A stretch of 64,000 bases of DNA from Poa pratensis (GCA_947311845.1 CAMZMU010000041.1:131905731-131969730), one strand, 5' to 3'. Shown: positions 11,508 to 23,073, numbered from the stretch's first letter. Notes: generated by a model from the sequence alone, not told the origin. A program made the numbers and translations.

Positions 11508-12830
11508 ATGACCGTTCGTAGCTAGGGTTTGAATTTTGCGAAACTTTTGTTGTATCTCTGATGAAATAGGTACTTGTGTACCTAAATATGATTTTTCAAT
11601 AAATCATGAGAAAACTACGAGGCAGCTGTAGTTCAAATTTGACCCCGTTCCACCTGAATCGACATGAATTTGTCTTTTTTACGAGAGGTTGATGGAAAGG
11701 TTTGACGAACAACCATTTGGTTATTTGTAAAAACAATGTGGTCTAGTATTTTCAAATAATGTAGCGCTCCTATTTTACGACATATTTTTGGTAGTTGCTT
11801 CACAAAATAACCCATTTTTGGCACTCGGAAAATGAAAAATGAATTTTTTGTTCAATGAAAATGAGAACTTTCTTCGGCAACATTGTTCGTGGTTCCAAGA
11901 TACACATTTTTGTAGAATATGGGAACATTTGAACAAACTATGTCAAGAATGTGGCGATAACATTGGTCATTTGGCACTAAAGCCATGAATCTTCATAGAT
12001 GATACCTCATTTCGGAGAACACTTTCTTAAGAAAATTGCCGTATTCCAACTTTATGATTTTTGATGGATACTAGGACACATATAATGACACCACGTGAAG
12101 GTTTTCCATTTATTTGATTTTTTTTTGAATTTCGTATGCCGGTTTCAATATACGGTCAACTCGGGGGACATGACCGTTCATAGCTAGGGTTTGAATTTTG
12201 CGAAACTTTTGTTGTATCTCTGATGAAATAGGTACTTGTGTACCTAAATATGATTTTTTCAATAAATCATGAGAAAACTACGAGGCAGCTGTAGTTCAAA
12301 TTTGACCCCGTTCCAGCTGAATCGACATGAATTTGTCTTTTTTACGAGAGGTTGATGGAAAGGTTTGACGAACAACCATTTGGTTATTTGTAAAAACAAT
12401 GTGGTCTAGTATTTTCAAATAATGTAGCGCTCCTATTTTACGACATATTTTTGGTAGTTGCTTCACAAAATAACCCATTTTTGGCACTCGGAAAATGAAA
12501 AATGAATTTTTTGTTCAATGAAAATGAGAACTTTCTTCGGCAACATTGTTCGTGGTTCCAAGATACACATTTTTGTAGAATATGGGTACATTTGAACAAA
12601 CTATGTCAAGAATGTGGCGATAACATTGGTCATTTGGCCCTAAAGCCATGAATCTTCATAGATGATACCTCATTTCTGAGAACACTTTCTTAAGAAAATT
12701 GCCGTATTCCAACTTTATGATTTTTGATGGATACTAGGACACACATAATGACACCACGTGAAGATTTTCCATTTATTTGATTTTTTTTGAATTTCGTATG
12801 CCGGTTTCAATATACGGTCAACTCGGAGCC
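11508..12830 (+). repeat. 0.66-kb tandem duplication inside the CACTA element
   Basis: 11508-12169 and 12170-12830 are nearly identical, differing at only a handful of bases by eye. Both start near CATGACCGTTC-TAGCTAGGG and end with TATACGGTCAACTCGG. A third, partial and more diverged copy of the first 120 bp lies at 11385-11490. Short matching frames inside both copies on the minus strand are not considered coding. Confidence 0.85.
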
Positions 12831-13019
12831 GATCTAAACCAATCAGAACGCAGAACCACTCTGCCCACGGATCACCCCACTGCCCACTGTAGCCGATCCG
12901 AGCCGTTCATCACGCACCCATCCAACGGTGGTTCTCTCGCCCAACCTATTCTTTTGACGTGAAATGACTTGAATACCCGCAGAGATTCGACCACGCAACA
13001 CACAACCAGGGGCAATTTT

Positions 13020-15560
13020 GTATTTGTCAGAGACCGGAATAAAAGACCCTCCCCACTGCCTCCCGAACCCTAGCCCCTCCCCACTGCCTCCCGAACCTAA
13101 GCCGCCACCCCGTCCTTCCCCCATCGCCCTTCTCCCAGCCACGCAGGATCTAGATCCGCCCCCCATGCCCTTCTCCCAACCTCGCCGCACCTCCGCCCAG
13201 GAATCGCCGGTGGCTTCTCCTTCCCCTTCTCCGAGCACTCGACGCCAAGCTGCGCCTCGGACGACTCCGCTCTGAGCTCGACAGGGCCGCCGGTCCGAGC
13301 ACTTGACGCCAAGCTCCTCCACCGGCCGCCGCTCCTCCGGGCTCTGTACAGCGCCGACGTCCTCCTTCGTCACGGCCTCTCATCCATGCTGGAGGTAGCT
13401 GCGTTCCCGACGGCTGCTGCTGCACCCGACCCCTCGTTGCCTGGACGCCTCCCCGACTCTCCCTCCTCCTGGACAAGGCCTTCGCCGGATACTCGCTTCC
13501 CCTACAGCACCCCCTGCAGATCTACTCCTCCATCTTTTTCTCGCGTTTGACCAGAGCAGAGACGGCTCAGATCTGACGTTTTTGTTGTCTTACAGGTGAT
13601 TCAGGGCGCCGGTGCTGCACGGGCTGCAAAAACACGCTCGGGAACGTCGATCTCTGGTCGACTAGGGCGGCAGCCGCTGCCGTTGTTGGCGGCTACTTCA
13701 TCTACAAGGAATACGAGCTCGCCCGCGTCTCCACTTCCCTCCAGGTACAGTCCGCATGCTCCTCTGTGTTAGTGGTTAGGTAATCTATGCTGCTCCTCTG
13801 TGTTAGAATTCCCTTAACTGCAGTTGACAAGTGAACATAAACATCCTGTAATCAGTACATTTGAATTGATCTGCAATCATTGTTGACCATACACTAATAC
13901 TTTCAATTGTAATTGGATTTCAGCAGCCATGAGTTAAATCTGTTGTATTGTAGTTGAGGTGCATTTTAATAGTATACTGCCATGTATTGTGAGTTTAGAG
14001 TAATTGGTCCTCTTTTATCCTCTCCATCTGCCCTGCTCTACCCTAGAACGCCACTGTGCTCTAATTGCAAAATTACCTAGCTGCATCTTCTTTTCCCGCT
14101 CCCGTAACCTAGCTCACATCCATCCGTGTCTCTTTTTATTTTTCTTGCAGCACCTTGCTTGGTTGCTTCCTTGGTTCACCAAGATGATGAAGAAACCCAT
14201 GCAATGTGCCTCCACGCCGAGGTGGAGGACGACCGAGCTCGGTGGGTGGAGGCGGACATCATCCACAACCACCACCAGCAGATTGGATGTGCTATTACCG
14301 TTGCTACGATTTGTGTATATCCTATTAGGCCAGGGTTTGAGCGTTAGCATAATTCTTCTCTCGTGAACAAAGCCTATCCTGTGCTGAACTTTTAATAATT
14401 TGCTAGATGCTCTGATACAATGATTTGGACGTGCACTCGTGGTCTGATTGCTAGCATTTTAAACTTCATATCAGAAAAGTTTTCTCTATATTGATTTGCG
14501 CAATACCACGTGTAGTTCTAACTCTGCATGTCTTTACTATGTTGCCTGACCTTTTACTGATCTGTATTGTTTGCTTGTAGTTTGGGCGCAATCTTAAGAA
14601 TAACTAGATCCATCTAAGTTTGGGCGCCATCTTAAGAATAACCTGACAACCACTGCCTCCGAGACCGCTCTGTAAGTACTTACCTACCTCCCAGATCCAT
14701 CTAAGTCCCATGTTTGTTGTACCAGTTGGTTCAAGAGCTCTTGTTGGTTATCCTTGAATGCTATTATTGCTCCACTAGTCCTTAAACTATGACCCTGCAG
14801 TAGCTAGAACATGTTAAGGACTAACTAAAGGTAAAGCAACTCACAAAGAAAAAATATTGACAATGAGTTTGCAAATTTGCAGTGATCATTTCAGTATTTG
14901 CTCTACGAAGGCATGATTGAATGTGAAATATTTTAATCTTAAAGACATGCATCTGCAATGTTTGATGTATTTACTCCATAAAGATGTTGGATCACTGTCA
15001 CCTGATACATAGTTAGGTTCTATTTAAAACTATAATGTAATGATGCTGATTTTGTTCAACTTTGGATGCATTAGTATCTGAGTTTGTGTGCCTGTTACCT
15101 GATAAATGCTTTCTTTGTAATATTCAACCTTTGACATGCTTTTGTTTGTTCGGTTTGATGTCTGCATGACATGAATCTCATTTTAACTTGCTGGATAACA
15201 AAGTGCCTGGAACTAGCTAACTTTGTCTTAGAACTATGTCCTTTTTTTGAATGGCCTGTTCATAATTTATTGGCTCTAGTTTGTTGATTCTTCTTTGCTG
15301 ATTAATGTAACAGGGTAACTGTTGTATTTTTGCTTATAATTATGCTTCTATCTGCTTGTTGCATCATGATTTTCATGTCCTCTAAAAGTATCTCGTACCT
15401 CTCTTCTACAGGAGCTACACGTTGAAGAAATTTAAAGAAGCCTGACGAAGCGAAGAGCAGCTAGTTATGTATTGTAATTGTAGGCATATCTGGGTTGTAA
15501 ATTGTAACAGGTCGTTTCATGTATAGACTAATTTAGTGTTGTTTTGATGAATTTCTCTGT
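13020..15560 (+). pseudogene. Captured host-gene segment with exon-intron structure (product unrecognised)
   Basis: This part of the CACTA element looks like a plant transcription unit. A TATA-like ATAAAAG at 13039 precedes a C-rich leader with GAACCCTAGCCCC. A probable exon lies between TTGTCTTACAG (ending near 13595) and CTCCAG/GTACAG (near 13744). It encodes an Ala-rich stretch followed by GGYFIYKEYELARVSTSLQ, which could be a membrane segment. Another follows TTTTTCTTGCAG near 14150, and another ends GCTCT/GTAAGT near 14671. A last short exon follows TTCTACAG near 15411 and ends in SYTLKKFKEA and a stop. The exons do not join into one clean frame by eye, and 14581-14645 contains an internal duplication. 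I do not recognise the protein. It is most likely a transduplicated gene fragment. Confidence 0.5.
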
Positions 15561-16626
15561 TCTGTTTGAAATGTGCATTTTGTATGGGATTTGAAATCTT
15601 GAATCGTCTGATTGGAAACCTGATAAGTGTAACCCACCTATGAAAATAGTCTGCAATATTCCAAAATTTCTGACTTGTGGGACCTATGCTGATACAATTC
15701 TGACAAGTGGGACCATCACCCAAATTATAATGTGGAAATGGAAAATCAGTAAAATGTAAAAGGCCACATCCAAGAAAATAAAAGGGCCGAATTATTGGGC
15801 CTGGCCCATGTAGCTGTACGAAATAAAGAAGAAAATACATAAAATGGGCCAAATTGTTGGGCTCGGCCCATCTAAATGGCTGAAGTGGATTGGGCTGATT
15901 CTGATCTACAACCATTTCATTTGGTCACAATTCTGCCACGTCAGCTTTGCCACGTTGGATTTGACGTGGCGTGGCCAGATTGCCCGTGACCAAAATATTG
16001 GTCATAAAATTTGTGACCTTTTCTTTTGGTCATAGAGGTCTATGACCAATCCCCAAAAAAGGTCATATTGGCTAGTTAGTGACGCTCATAACGTGACCAA
16101 GTGTTTTTGGTCACAAAAAGGTCACAAATTAAAATATGTGACCATTCGGTGACCAATATTGAGGGTCATAGAGTAGCATATTTCTTGTAGTGCTCGGATA
16201 GTCTCGTAAAAATTAGGGCGTTCCTTTTCGGGCGAGACGGAGACCTCGTTAAAAAGCCCTAGGCGAGGAAGTGCCCGAGGCTCCAGATGGTGGGCCCCAC
16301 GCGGCCAAAGAATCTGGCTGCGTGGGCCCCCCTCTTTTGGGCCTCGTGGCTCTCCTCCCTTCGATCTTCTTCCCACTGCTGTTCTCCGATGAAAAACCAG
16401 CTGTGCAATTTTCCTTTTTCTATTTGGGCCCATGTAGCTTCTGAAACATTAAAAACAAGAAAAAAGAGGTTTTCTGCCTCCTAGAAATTAAATACTAAAA
16501 ATAGGGACTTTGTAGGAAAGTCCCCTAAATCATCTAAAACATGTAAAAACAATGATATAGTAATGCAAATAACATCCTAATATGGTGGTATAAGGGTATA
16601 AATGATGATATAAACTGCACGTATCA

Positions 16627-17641
16627 ACTCCCCCCAGCTTAAACCCTTACTTATCCTCAAGTAAGGACATAGATCATTACATGCATCGATGGACTTATGG
16701 TTAATAAATAAATATGAGCATTGTATCATCATCATATTCAGTTGCAATGTAAGATTAATGAATTAAAACTCATACACATAAGGGCAGCATAAGTAGAAGC
16801 TCTAGCAATCACCCCTTACACTTTGAAAGCAAATAACCATTGTATGTTGGACAATTGAATCACACTATTTTTAACATGCTTTTGCTCTTATGGCTAGCAT
16901 CAAAATATTTAATACTTTACTGAAGTTTAAAGACAAGATAAACTCTCATTGGATAACAAGTTAAAGAATACAAATGAAAAGACAGATATAAAATTATTTG
17001 CACCCTTGCTTCACTAGTAACTAGTGCAAACTTTAGTCATGGATGTTTCAATCAAGTTCTTATGCTCAAACAACCTTTATCTCACACTTTCCATGGCTAA
17101 CCGAATCCTCGGGTGCCTTCGTTTCATACACTTTACAAGAGCATAAGTATTGACACATCCATGATCATTCATTTGCTCAAAAGATACTAGATTCTAACAA
17201 GAGTGTTTTCATATCCTTTTCATTAACTATTCCCCACTTTTTATGCTACAAGACTATATCTCAACCTTAAACTTATTAATTCTCAAGTCATAATGATTCA
17301 CTCTTTTCTTATTTATATTGAGCTAGATTCTACAATTGTCCAACATACTCAAGTTAATTAAATTCAAGGCAAGATGTGACTGAAACCTCTAAAATAAACC
17401 ACGCTCATTTGCATGAGTGTTACCCATAAATCTCCAAACAAGAGAATCATGGATGACAACATACTTTAATATTCATTGATAAACCATAAGATAGATATAC
17501 ATGATAATGCTCCATGAGCTCACACAAGCCTAAAAGAGATTGATAACTAAATGATAAAAGCAAAACACACCATGACTAGATAGATATGATAAACTAGTAA
17601 AGATAAAGACTAGGTGGAACTCCCCCAAGCTAGACGTCTTG
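16627..17641 (-). other. 3' untranslated part and polypurine tract of the Athila-like element
   Basis: Directly inside the 3' LTR the minus strand reads AAGCTGGGGGGAGT, a polypurine tract used to prime plus-strand synthesis. The next kilobase toward the extra ORF is AT-rich and holds no convincing reading frame. Confidence 0.75.
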
Positions 17642-18241
17642 CTAGAACCACTTCTGCTCTTTCTTCTTGTCTTCATAATAATTATCTTCAAGTTTTCCAA
17701 CAATGCTCATCATAAGGTTGTAGGCCTTTTCAAACTCCCTTGCAGCTTCTCCCAGTTTTTCCATGAGATTCTTCTCCACCGTCTCCTTGCGAGGCTTCCA
17801 CTCCGGGCTTGGTACTTTAACATTAGGGATCTTACGATACCATTCACCAGGATAGTTCTCTTGGGTGGCACGCTTGAATTCCCTGTCAATAAGAGTAGAA
17901 ACCACGTTTTTGCTAGCAAGTGCGTGCCTAGGAGCCTTCCCTCCTGTGCTCATGCGAGCCGTCTGCCTCTTGTTTCCAAGAGACACGTTCACCCTCACAC
18001 CAGCAACGGAGATAGGATAAGGTGGTGCTGTTGCAATAGGTGCGATGTCGACAAAGGGCTTGTATTCTTTCTCTTCCACTTCCTCCTTCTCCATCTCCTC
18101 CTCGTCGGGCTTGTAGTCTTCATCATCCGAGTAGTCCTTCCTCTTCCTATTCCTTCTCCACATGGATGTGGGGCTGTTGCCCTCGAGTTCATCATCATCA
18201 TTGTCCATGGAGGAGCATTGGAAGGAGTCTCCCGAAGACAT
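17642..18241 (-). CDS. Extra ORF of the Athila-like element in the env-like position
   Basis: An intact 199-codon frame runs from the ATG in GCTATGTC to a stop, between integrase and the polypurine tract. This is the slot where Athila elements often carry an env-like or otherwise non-standard ORF. The N-terminal third is acidic with a basic patch (RRNRKRKDYSDDEDY, then EEEMEKEEVEEKEY). The middle has a GVRVNVSLGNKRQTARMSTGG stretch, and the C-terminal part is Lys/Glu-rich and probably helical. There is no signal peptide or transmembrane segment, so it is not an obvious envelope glycoprotein. The open frame next to a frameshifted gag-pol is notable. An upstream in-frame ATG at 18277 would add 12 residues. 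Function is unknown. Confidence 0.6.
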   Translation of the reverse strand: MSSGDSFQCSSMDNDDDELEGNSPTSMWRRNRKRKDYSDDEDYKPDEEEMEKEEVEEKEYKPFVDIAPIATAPPYPISVAGVRVNVSLGNKRQTARMSTGGKAPRHALASKNVVSTLIDREFKRATQENYPGEWYRKIPNVKVPSPEWKPRKETVEKNLMEKLGEAAREFEKAYNLMMSIVGKLEDNYYEDKKKEQKWF

Positions 18242-18375
18242 AGCTAAAAACCTGACAGGCAGAAACAGCAAAAGCAAAGATCGCTCGAGAACGCTCGGTG
18301 CGAGATTAGATCAACGAAAAGGGGTATATATTGACAGTTTTTAGGTCAAGACGAAGCGTCGGAGTCGAAAACGAG

Positions 18376-18480
18376 ACAGAACGGGACTCCGAGGGGCAAA
18401 AGGAGTGGGCCCAGGCGGCCAAAGAATCTGGCCGCGTGGGACCCCCTCTCTCCTTCCTCGGGGCTCCGTTCCTTCCAGGT
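18376..18480 (-). repeat. LTR-like hairpin segment upstream of the extra ORF
   Basis: The core GCGGCCAAAGAATCTGGCCGC is a 7-bp-arm inverted repeat around AAGAATC. The same hairpin with longer arms lies in both LTRs (about 16300-16330 and 24378-24410), with similar flanks (GTGGGCCC before, GTGGGNCCCC after). The internal copy lies between integrase and the extra ORF. Confidence 0.6.
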
Positions 18481-18569
18481 TTCTTGTCCCACACGTTAAT
18501 TTCCATAAAAAATGATGTCCGTAAAATATTACGCAATTCCGAGAAACTTTCCAGAGTAAAAGTTACCTT

Positions 18570-20201
18570 TTATTGATTTTGGATTTCTGAAACTGCAAAC
18601 TTCTTTGCAATTACCTCCTCCGGTGCCTGTAAAATGAATTCCTCCACCTTTCCAATGAAGCTTTTTCCTGCAATATAATGTTTAAGGCATTGTCCATTAA
18701 CCACATGATGTTTACCTTTCATATCACCATGAAGACGGATAGCTCCTGAACGGTATACTTCCTGTATCACTAATGGTCCCTGCCACTTTGAAGCTAACTT
18801 ACCTGCAGAAAACTTGAAACGAGAGTTGTATAATAGCACTTGATCACCTACTTTGAATTCTTTCTTTTTAATTTTCTTGTCATGCCAAATCTTAACTTTT
18901 TATTTAAACATCCTGGCACTTTCATAAGCTTCATTTCTCCATTCATCTAGTAGGTTTAAATCAAGAATTCTTTTCTCTCAAGCAGTTTTAAAATCAAAGT
19001 TCAATTGTTTAATAGCCCATCTAGCTTTATGTTCTAATTCAACAGGTAAATAACAAGCTTTTCCATAAACCATTTTATAAGGAGACATTCCCATAGGATT
19101 TTTAAAAGCAGTTCTGTAAGCCCATAATGCATCGTTAATTTTAAGTGGCCAATCAGACCTAGACTTATTCACTGTCTTTTCCAAAATGAGTTTAATTTCC
19201 CTATTACTTAATTCAACTTGTCCGCTAGTTTGGGGATCATAAGGTGATGCAATTCTATGGTTAACATCATATTTTGCCAAAGTTTTCCGAAGAATACCAT
19301 GTAAGAAATGAGAACCACCATCAGTAATTAAAAACCTAGGAACACCAAACCTGGGGAAAATGATGTCCTGAAGCATCTTCATTATCGTGGCATGATCTGC
19401 ACTTTTGGTTGGAATTGCTTCCACCCACTTTGTAACATAATCCACTGCAACCAAAATATGAGTATGCTTTGTCTTTGATTCGGGGAAAGGTCCCACAAAG
19501 TCAAAACCCCACACATCAAATGGTTCAAGTGGTAAAGAATAGTTCATAGGCATTTCATTTCTCCTACCAATATTTCCTACTCTTTGACATTTATCATAAG
19601 ATTTAACATATTCAGCACAATCCTTAAATAAAGTAGGCCAATAAAAACCAGACTGTAATACCTTTGCACCTGTACGATCTCCTACATGATGTCCTCCGTA
19701 GGGACTGTCATGACAATCTCTTATAATAGCCCGTTGTTCATACTCAGGTACACAACGTCTAATAATACCATCCACACTTTTCTTATAAAGGAAAGGATCA
19801 TCCCAAAAATAATGTCTAAGATCATAAAAGAATTTTTTTCTTTGTTGAGTAGTGAAGTGTGGAGGTAAAACTTTACCAACAATAAAATTTGCATAATTGG
19901 CAAACCATGGAGATGCAACTTTAGCACTATCAACATTAATGTTTGCAAGTTGTTCATTAGCAAAACTATCATTAATAGGAATAGGATCATCAGGTATATT
20001 TTCCATTCTAGAAAGATGATCAGCTACTTGATTATCTTCCCCTTTCCTATCAACAATGTGTAAATCAAATTCTTGCAATAGAAGTACACATCTTATTAAT
20101 CTAGGCTTAGCATCTTTCTTATGCATTAAGTATTTAATGGCAAAGTGATCAGTATGCAACGTGACTTTCGAATCAGTAATATAAGGTCTAAACAGGAGCA
20201 C
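18570..20201 (-). pseudogene. Athila-like integrase with RNase H tail
   Basis: The frame 20201-18978 begins with the C-terminal end of RNase H ([34 protein letters not shown]). It continues into integrase: a HHCC-type N-terminal domain, then the core with [17 protein letters not shown] and [10 protein letters not shown] supplying the D,D,E residues. In the zinc-binding domain the expected CxxC appears as YDKC, so one cysteine is replaced by tyrosine. After a stop near 18978 and a further stop at about 18900, the C-terminal domain continues at 18839-18570 (KWQGPLVIQEVYRSGAIRLHG). The copy is therefore broken at its C-terminal third. Its normal role is insertion of element cDNA into chromosomes. 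Confidence 0.85.
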
Positions 20202-20357
20202 TTATTAAAGCATTCTTCAAAATATTAAAGGACTCAATGCAATCATCATTAAAAGAGAAAGGAACATCCTTTTGCAAAAGATTGGTTAGGGGTTTTGATA
20301 TTTTGGAGAAATCTTTAATAAACCTACGGTAAAAACCTGCATGCCCAAGAAAACTTC
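20202..20357 (-). pseudogene. RT-RNase H junction with internal deletion and frameshift
   Basis: Downstream of RT, the frames read through the usual connection (SFLGHAGFYRRFIKDFSK-like and [12 protein letters not shown]) and then jump directly to the tail FRPYITDSK. In Athila-lineage polyproteins roughly 60-70 residues normally lie between these points and include the first RNase H catalytic aspartate. Their absence and the change of frame show a deletion of about 0.2 kb. The size is estimated from family knowledge. Confidence 0.7.
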
Positions 20358-21470
20358 TTATACCTTTGAGATCCCTTGGAATGGGAGCTTTTCAATAGCT
20401 TCTATCTTTGCTGGGTCAACTTCTATTCCCTTTCCAGAAATCTTATGCCCAAGAACAATACCTTCAGTAACCATGAAGTGACACTTCTCCCAGTTTAAAA
20501 CTAAGTGTTGGTCTTCACAACGCTGCAAAACTTTGTTAAGGTTGAACAAGCAATTATCGAAGGAAGTACCATACACAGAAAAATCATCCATAAAGACTTC
20601 CATTATCTTTTCAATATAATCAGCAAATATAGCATTCATGCATCTTTGAAAAGTAGCAGGAGCATTGCACAAACCGAATGGCATTCTCCTATAAGCAAAT
20701 GTACCAAATGGACATGTAAAAGTGGTTTTCTCTTGATCATCTTTATGAACAGGAATTTGGGAGAAACCTGAATAACCATCTAAATAACAAAAGTGAGAGT
20801 GTTTAGATAACCTTTCTAACATTTGATCAATAAATGGCAATGGGTAATGATCTTTACGAGTTGCTTTGTTTAACTTCCTGAAATCAATACACATTCTATA
20901 ACCAACAACAGTGCGTTGAGCTACAAGTTCATCCTCATCATTTGGAACAACAGTCATTCCACCCTTTTTAGGCACACAATGAACAGGACTAACCCACTTA
21001 CTATCAGCTATGGGATAAATGATACCAGCTTCAATAAGTCTTATTACCTCTTTCCTTACCACTTCCTTCATTTTTGGATGGAGACGGCGTTGATAATCAA
21101 CAACAGGTTTTGCATCTTCCTCCAAATTAATTTTATGCATACATAGAGCTGGGCTTATACCTTTAAGATCATCAAGAGAGTATCCAATGGCTGGTCGGTG
21201 AGCTTTAAGCACATCAAGTAATTTCTCTTCTTCTTCAGCTGAAAGGTTAGCACTAATAATGACAGGATATATGCTCTTCTCATCCAAATATGCATATTTC
21301 AGATTTGTAGGCAAAGGTTTTAATTCAAAGCTAGGATCCCCTTTAGGTGGTGGTAGCACTCCTAAATTATCAGGTGGGATATGCAATTGTAATTGTGGTG
21401 GCTGTTGTGAAAGTATTTGTTCTAAAGCATCTTTTTCTTCTTCATTAAATGGTTCATCTTGATTAAGCAT
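20358..21470 (-). pseudogene. Athila-like reverse transcriptase
   Basis: The 370-residue frame holds the RT domain: PVVDYQRRLHPKMKEVVRKE, SPVHCVPKKGG, YRMCIDFRKLNKATRKDHYPLP, FCYLDGYSGFSQIP, RRMPFGLCNAPATFQRCM, and the catalytic VFMDDFSVYG (YxDD-type box with F at the first position, common in Athila). It ends in IEAIEKLPF before the frameshifted connection. The start is separated from protease by a frame change near 21475-21520. The catalytic aspartates look intact. The copy is dead because of neighbouring frameshifts and not because of RT itself. Confidence 0.85.
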
Positions 21471-21521
21471 ATCTTTCCACCACGTCTGTTGAAGCTACAG
21501 CTACATGAGCAAGAGTTTCAA

Positions 21522-22070
21522 TTACATCTTCAGAAAATGGCTCTTTCTTTGAATGCTTATCAAAAATTTAGAAAAGTTGAATGCAAGTTTTTCTCCAGCA
21601 CAATTAATAAACACTTTCTCTTTAAGCAAATCAATTTCAGCACCAACAGTATGTAAGAAAGGTCTACCGAAAATGATAGGACAAAATGAATCTTGAGGGC
21701 AACCAAGCACAATAAAATCAGCAGGATATTTAATTTTACCTACCAATACTTCAACATCTCTAACAATTCCAAGTGGATTAATATAATCTTTATTAGCAAG
21801 TTGAATTGTCATACCTGTCTCTTCCATACTGATAGGATCAATATCAGGCTTGATTTCAAGATACAGAGAATATGGAATGACACTAATGCTTGCTCCAATA
21901 TCACATAAGCCATGATAACTAGAAGTCCCAATAGTGCATGATATAACAGGCTTACCAACCTTGGCCGAATTGCCTTTAACAACTTTAGTAGCATCTTCAC
22001 ATAGATAAACATCAACAGGATCTTCTTCATTTAATTGTTTGATAATAGAGATTTGACTGTTGACTTCCAT
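21522..22070 (-). pseudogene. Athila-like aspartic protease
   Basis: The retropepsin motif LCDIGASISVIP is present; its DIGAS replaces the more usual D(S/T)GAS and is typical of plant Athila-type proteases. It is followed by FIVLGCPQDSF and PIIFGRPFL, the second part of the fold. The frame overlaps the end of gag by about 40 bases in another register and ends before RT in a third register. Intact Athila gag-pol is usually one frame, so these are mutations in this copy. Confidence 0.8.
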
Positions 22071-23073
22071 CTGTTCATAAGGCTGAGATCTCTTCTTTTA
22101 CTCTTGTTAGAAACAGCAATAAGTAAATTTTCCTTGACTTGGTTTGGATATGGTGGTGCCTCAACATACTCCTCAATTGTCAAGGATGACACTGGTTCTA
22201 CCTGTTTAATAACTTTGGGTACAACAATAGATTGTTTAACAGGTTCAACATAAGCTTCAAACCCAGTTTTAGGAATACCAATATGATTAGCAAAAGATTT
22301 AGCTACCTCAATTATAACATAAGGATCAAGATTAAAAGTATCACTCAGATTTTTAAACAAGGTAGAAGTAGAGAAATTCTCTACACATGAATACTCATAG
22401 TCCAGATAGGGCTCATTACCTTTATCAAGATCCCAATGACCAGTATTCTCAGAAATAGTCTCCAATAAATTCCATGCTTCTTCTTCAGTATTATTTGTAA
22501 AGCTTCCACTAGATGAATTATCCAGAAATTCCTTTTGTTGCCTTGGTAGCCTCACATAAAAGTTTATCAGAATAATTTTCCTTGTAAGATCATGACAAGG
22601 ATTCTTGCGGAGGAGTTCCTTTAACCTCCCCCAAGCTTGAGTAATACTTTCTCCCAGATGTGGCCAGAAATTAAATATATAGCAGCGGTTCTCATAAGCT
22701 TCTCTAGGAGTAAAATACTTAAGAAAGAAAACCTTCCTCAAAATACTCCAGTCCATAGTGACTTCTTCATCTAAAGACCTGAACCAAATACGAGCATTAC
22801 CAGATAAAGACAGATATAACAGCTTCCTTTTTACCTGATCTTCAGAAATACCAGGAAGTCTAAATAAACCACATATAGCCTCAATTGTTTCCATGTGTTC
22901 ACGTGCAGATTTAGTTCCATCCCTGTAAATGGATTTTTCATAACTCTTTTAACATGACCAACGGGAATTTTATATCCCACTTTAGGTATCTCAGGCACAG
23001 TAGTTTCAACAGTTTTAGGAGCATAAGCACTTTCATATAGAGCAAGATGCAGCGAGGCACGATTCATAAATGC
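22031..23073 (-). pseudogene. Athila-like gag
   Basis: Gag starts at the ATG of MAFMNRASLHLALYESAYAP shortly after the primer site. The frame shifts once near 22910, after NPFTG, and continues as METIEAICGLFRLPG. The retrotransposon gag domain is clear (ARIWFRSLDEE, WSILRKVFFLKYFTP, ESITQAWGRLKELLRKNPCH, WNLLETISENT). No CCHC knuckle is present, which is common in this lineage. Its normal role is the virus-like particle. Confidence 0.8.

Larger units (their letters stand above)
10171..16192 (+). mobile_element. Non-autonomous CACTA element with captured sequence
   Basis: Terminal inverted repeats begin CACTACAAGAAATATGCT on the left and match the inverse of the right end ending TTTCTTGTAGTG. 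A 3-bp duplication (CTC) flanks it, and the undamaged LTR shows the single CTC at 24273-24275. Subterminal arrays of GGTCATA/TGACCAA words in both orientations lie at both ends, as expected for CACTA transposase binding. No transposase reading frame is present. The interior holds a GTGGGACCCAC-rich block, a tRNA-like segment, a 0.66-kb tandem duplication and a spliced-looking gene segment. Strand is arbitrary for this element. Confidence 0.9.
8556..16626 (-). repeat. 3' LTR of the Athila-like element, split by two insertions
   Basis: The LTR pieces are 8556-9040, 9561-10170 and 16196-16626. The first interruption is the RTE LINE and the second is the CACTA element. The other LTR (23184-24708) is uninterrupted at both points and gives the pre-insertion sequence. 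Confidence 0.9.

Noticed and set aside
11633..12487. Two 63-codon frames that look like a duplicated small gene
   Set aside because: They are simply the same stretch of the tandem repeat twice, with no coding signal.
12843..13476. Minus-strand frames of 176 and 108 codons in the CACTA element
   Set aside because: They are the reverse of a C-rich leader and of the captured exon region; composition only.
16287..16433. Short frames around the LTR hairpin
   Set aside because: They follow the inverted repeat in both strands and have no independent support.
17639..18247. Plus-strand 202-codon frame opposite the extra Athila ORF
   Set aside because: Phe/Leu/Ile-rich complement of the acidic-basic minus frame; element orientation and start context favour the minus strand.
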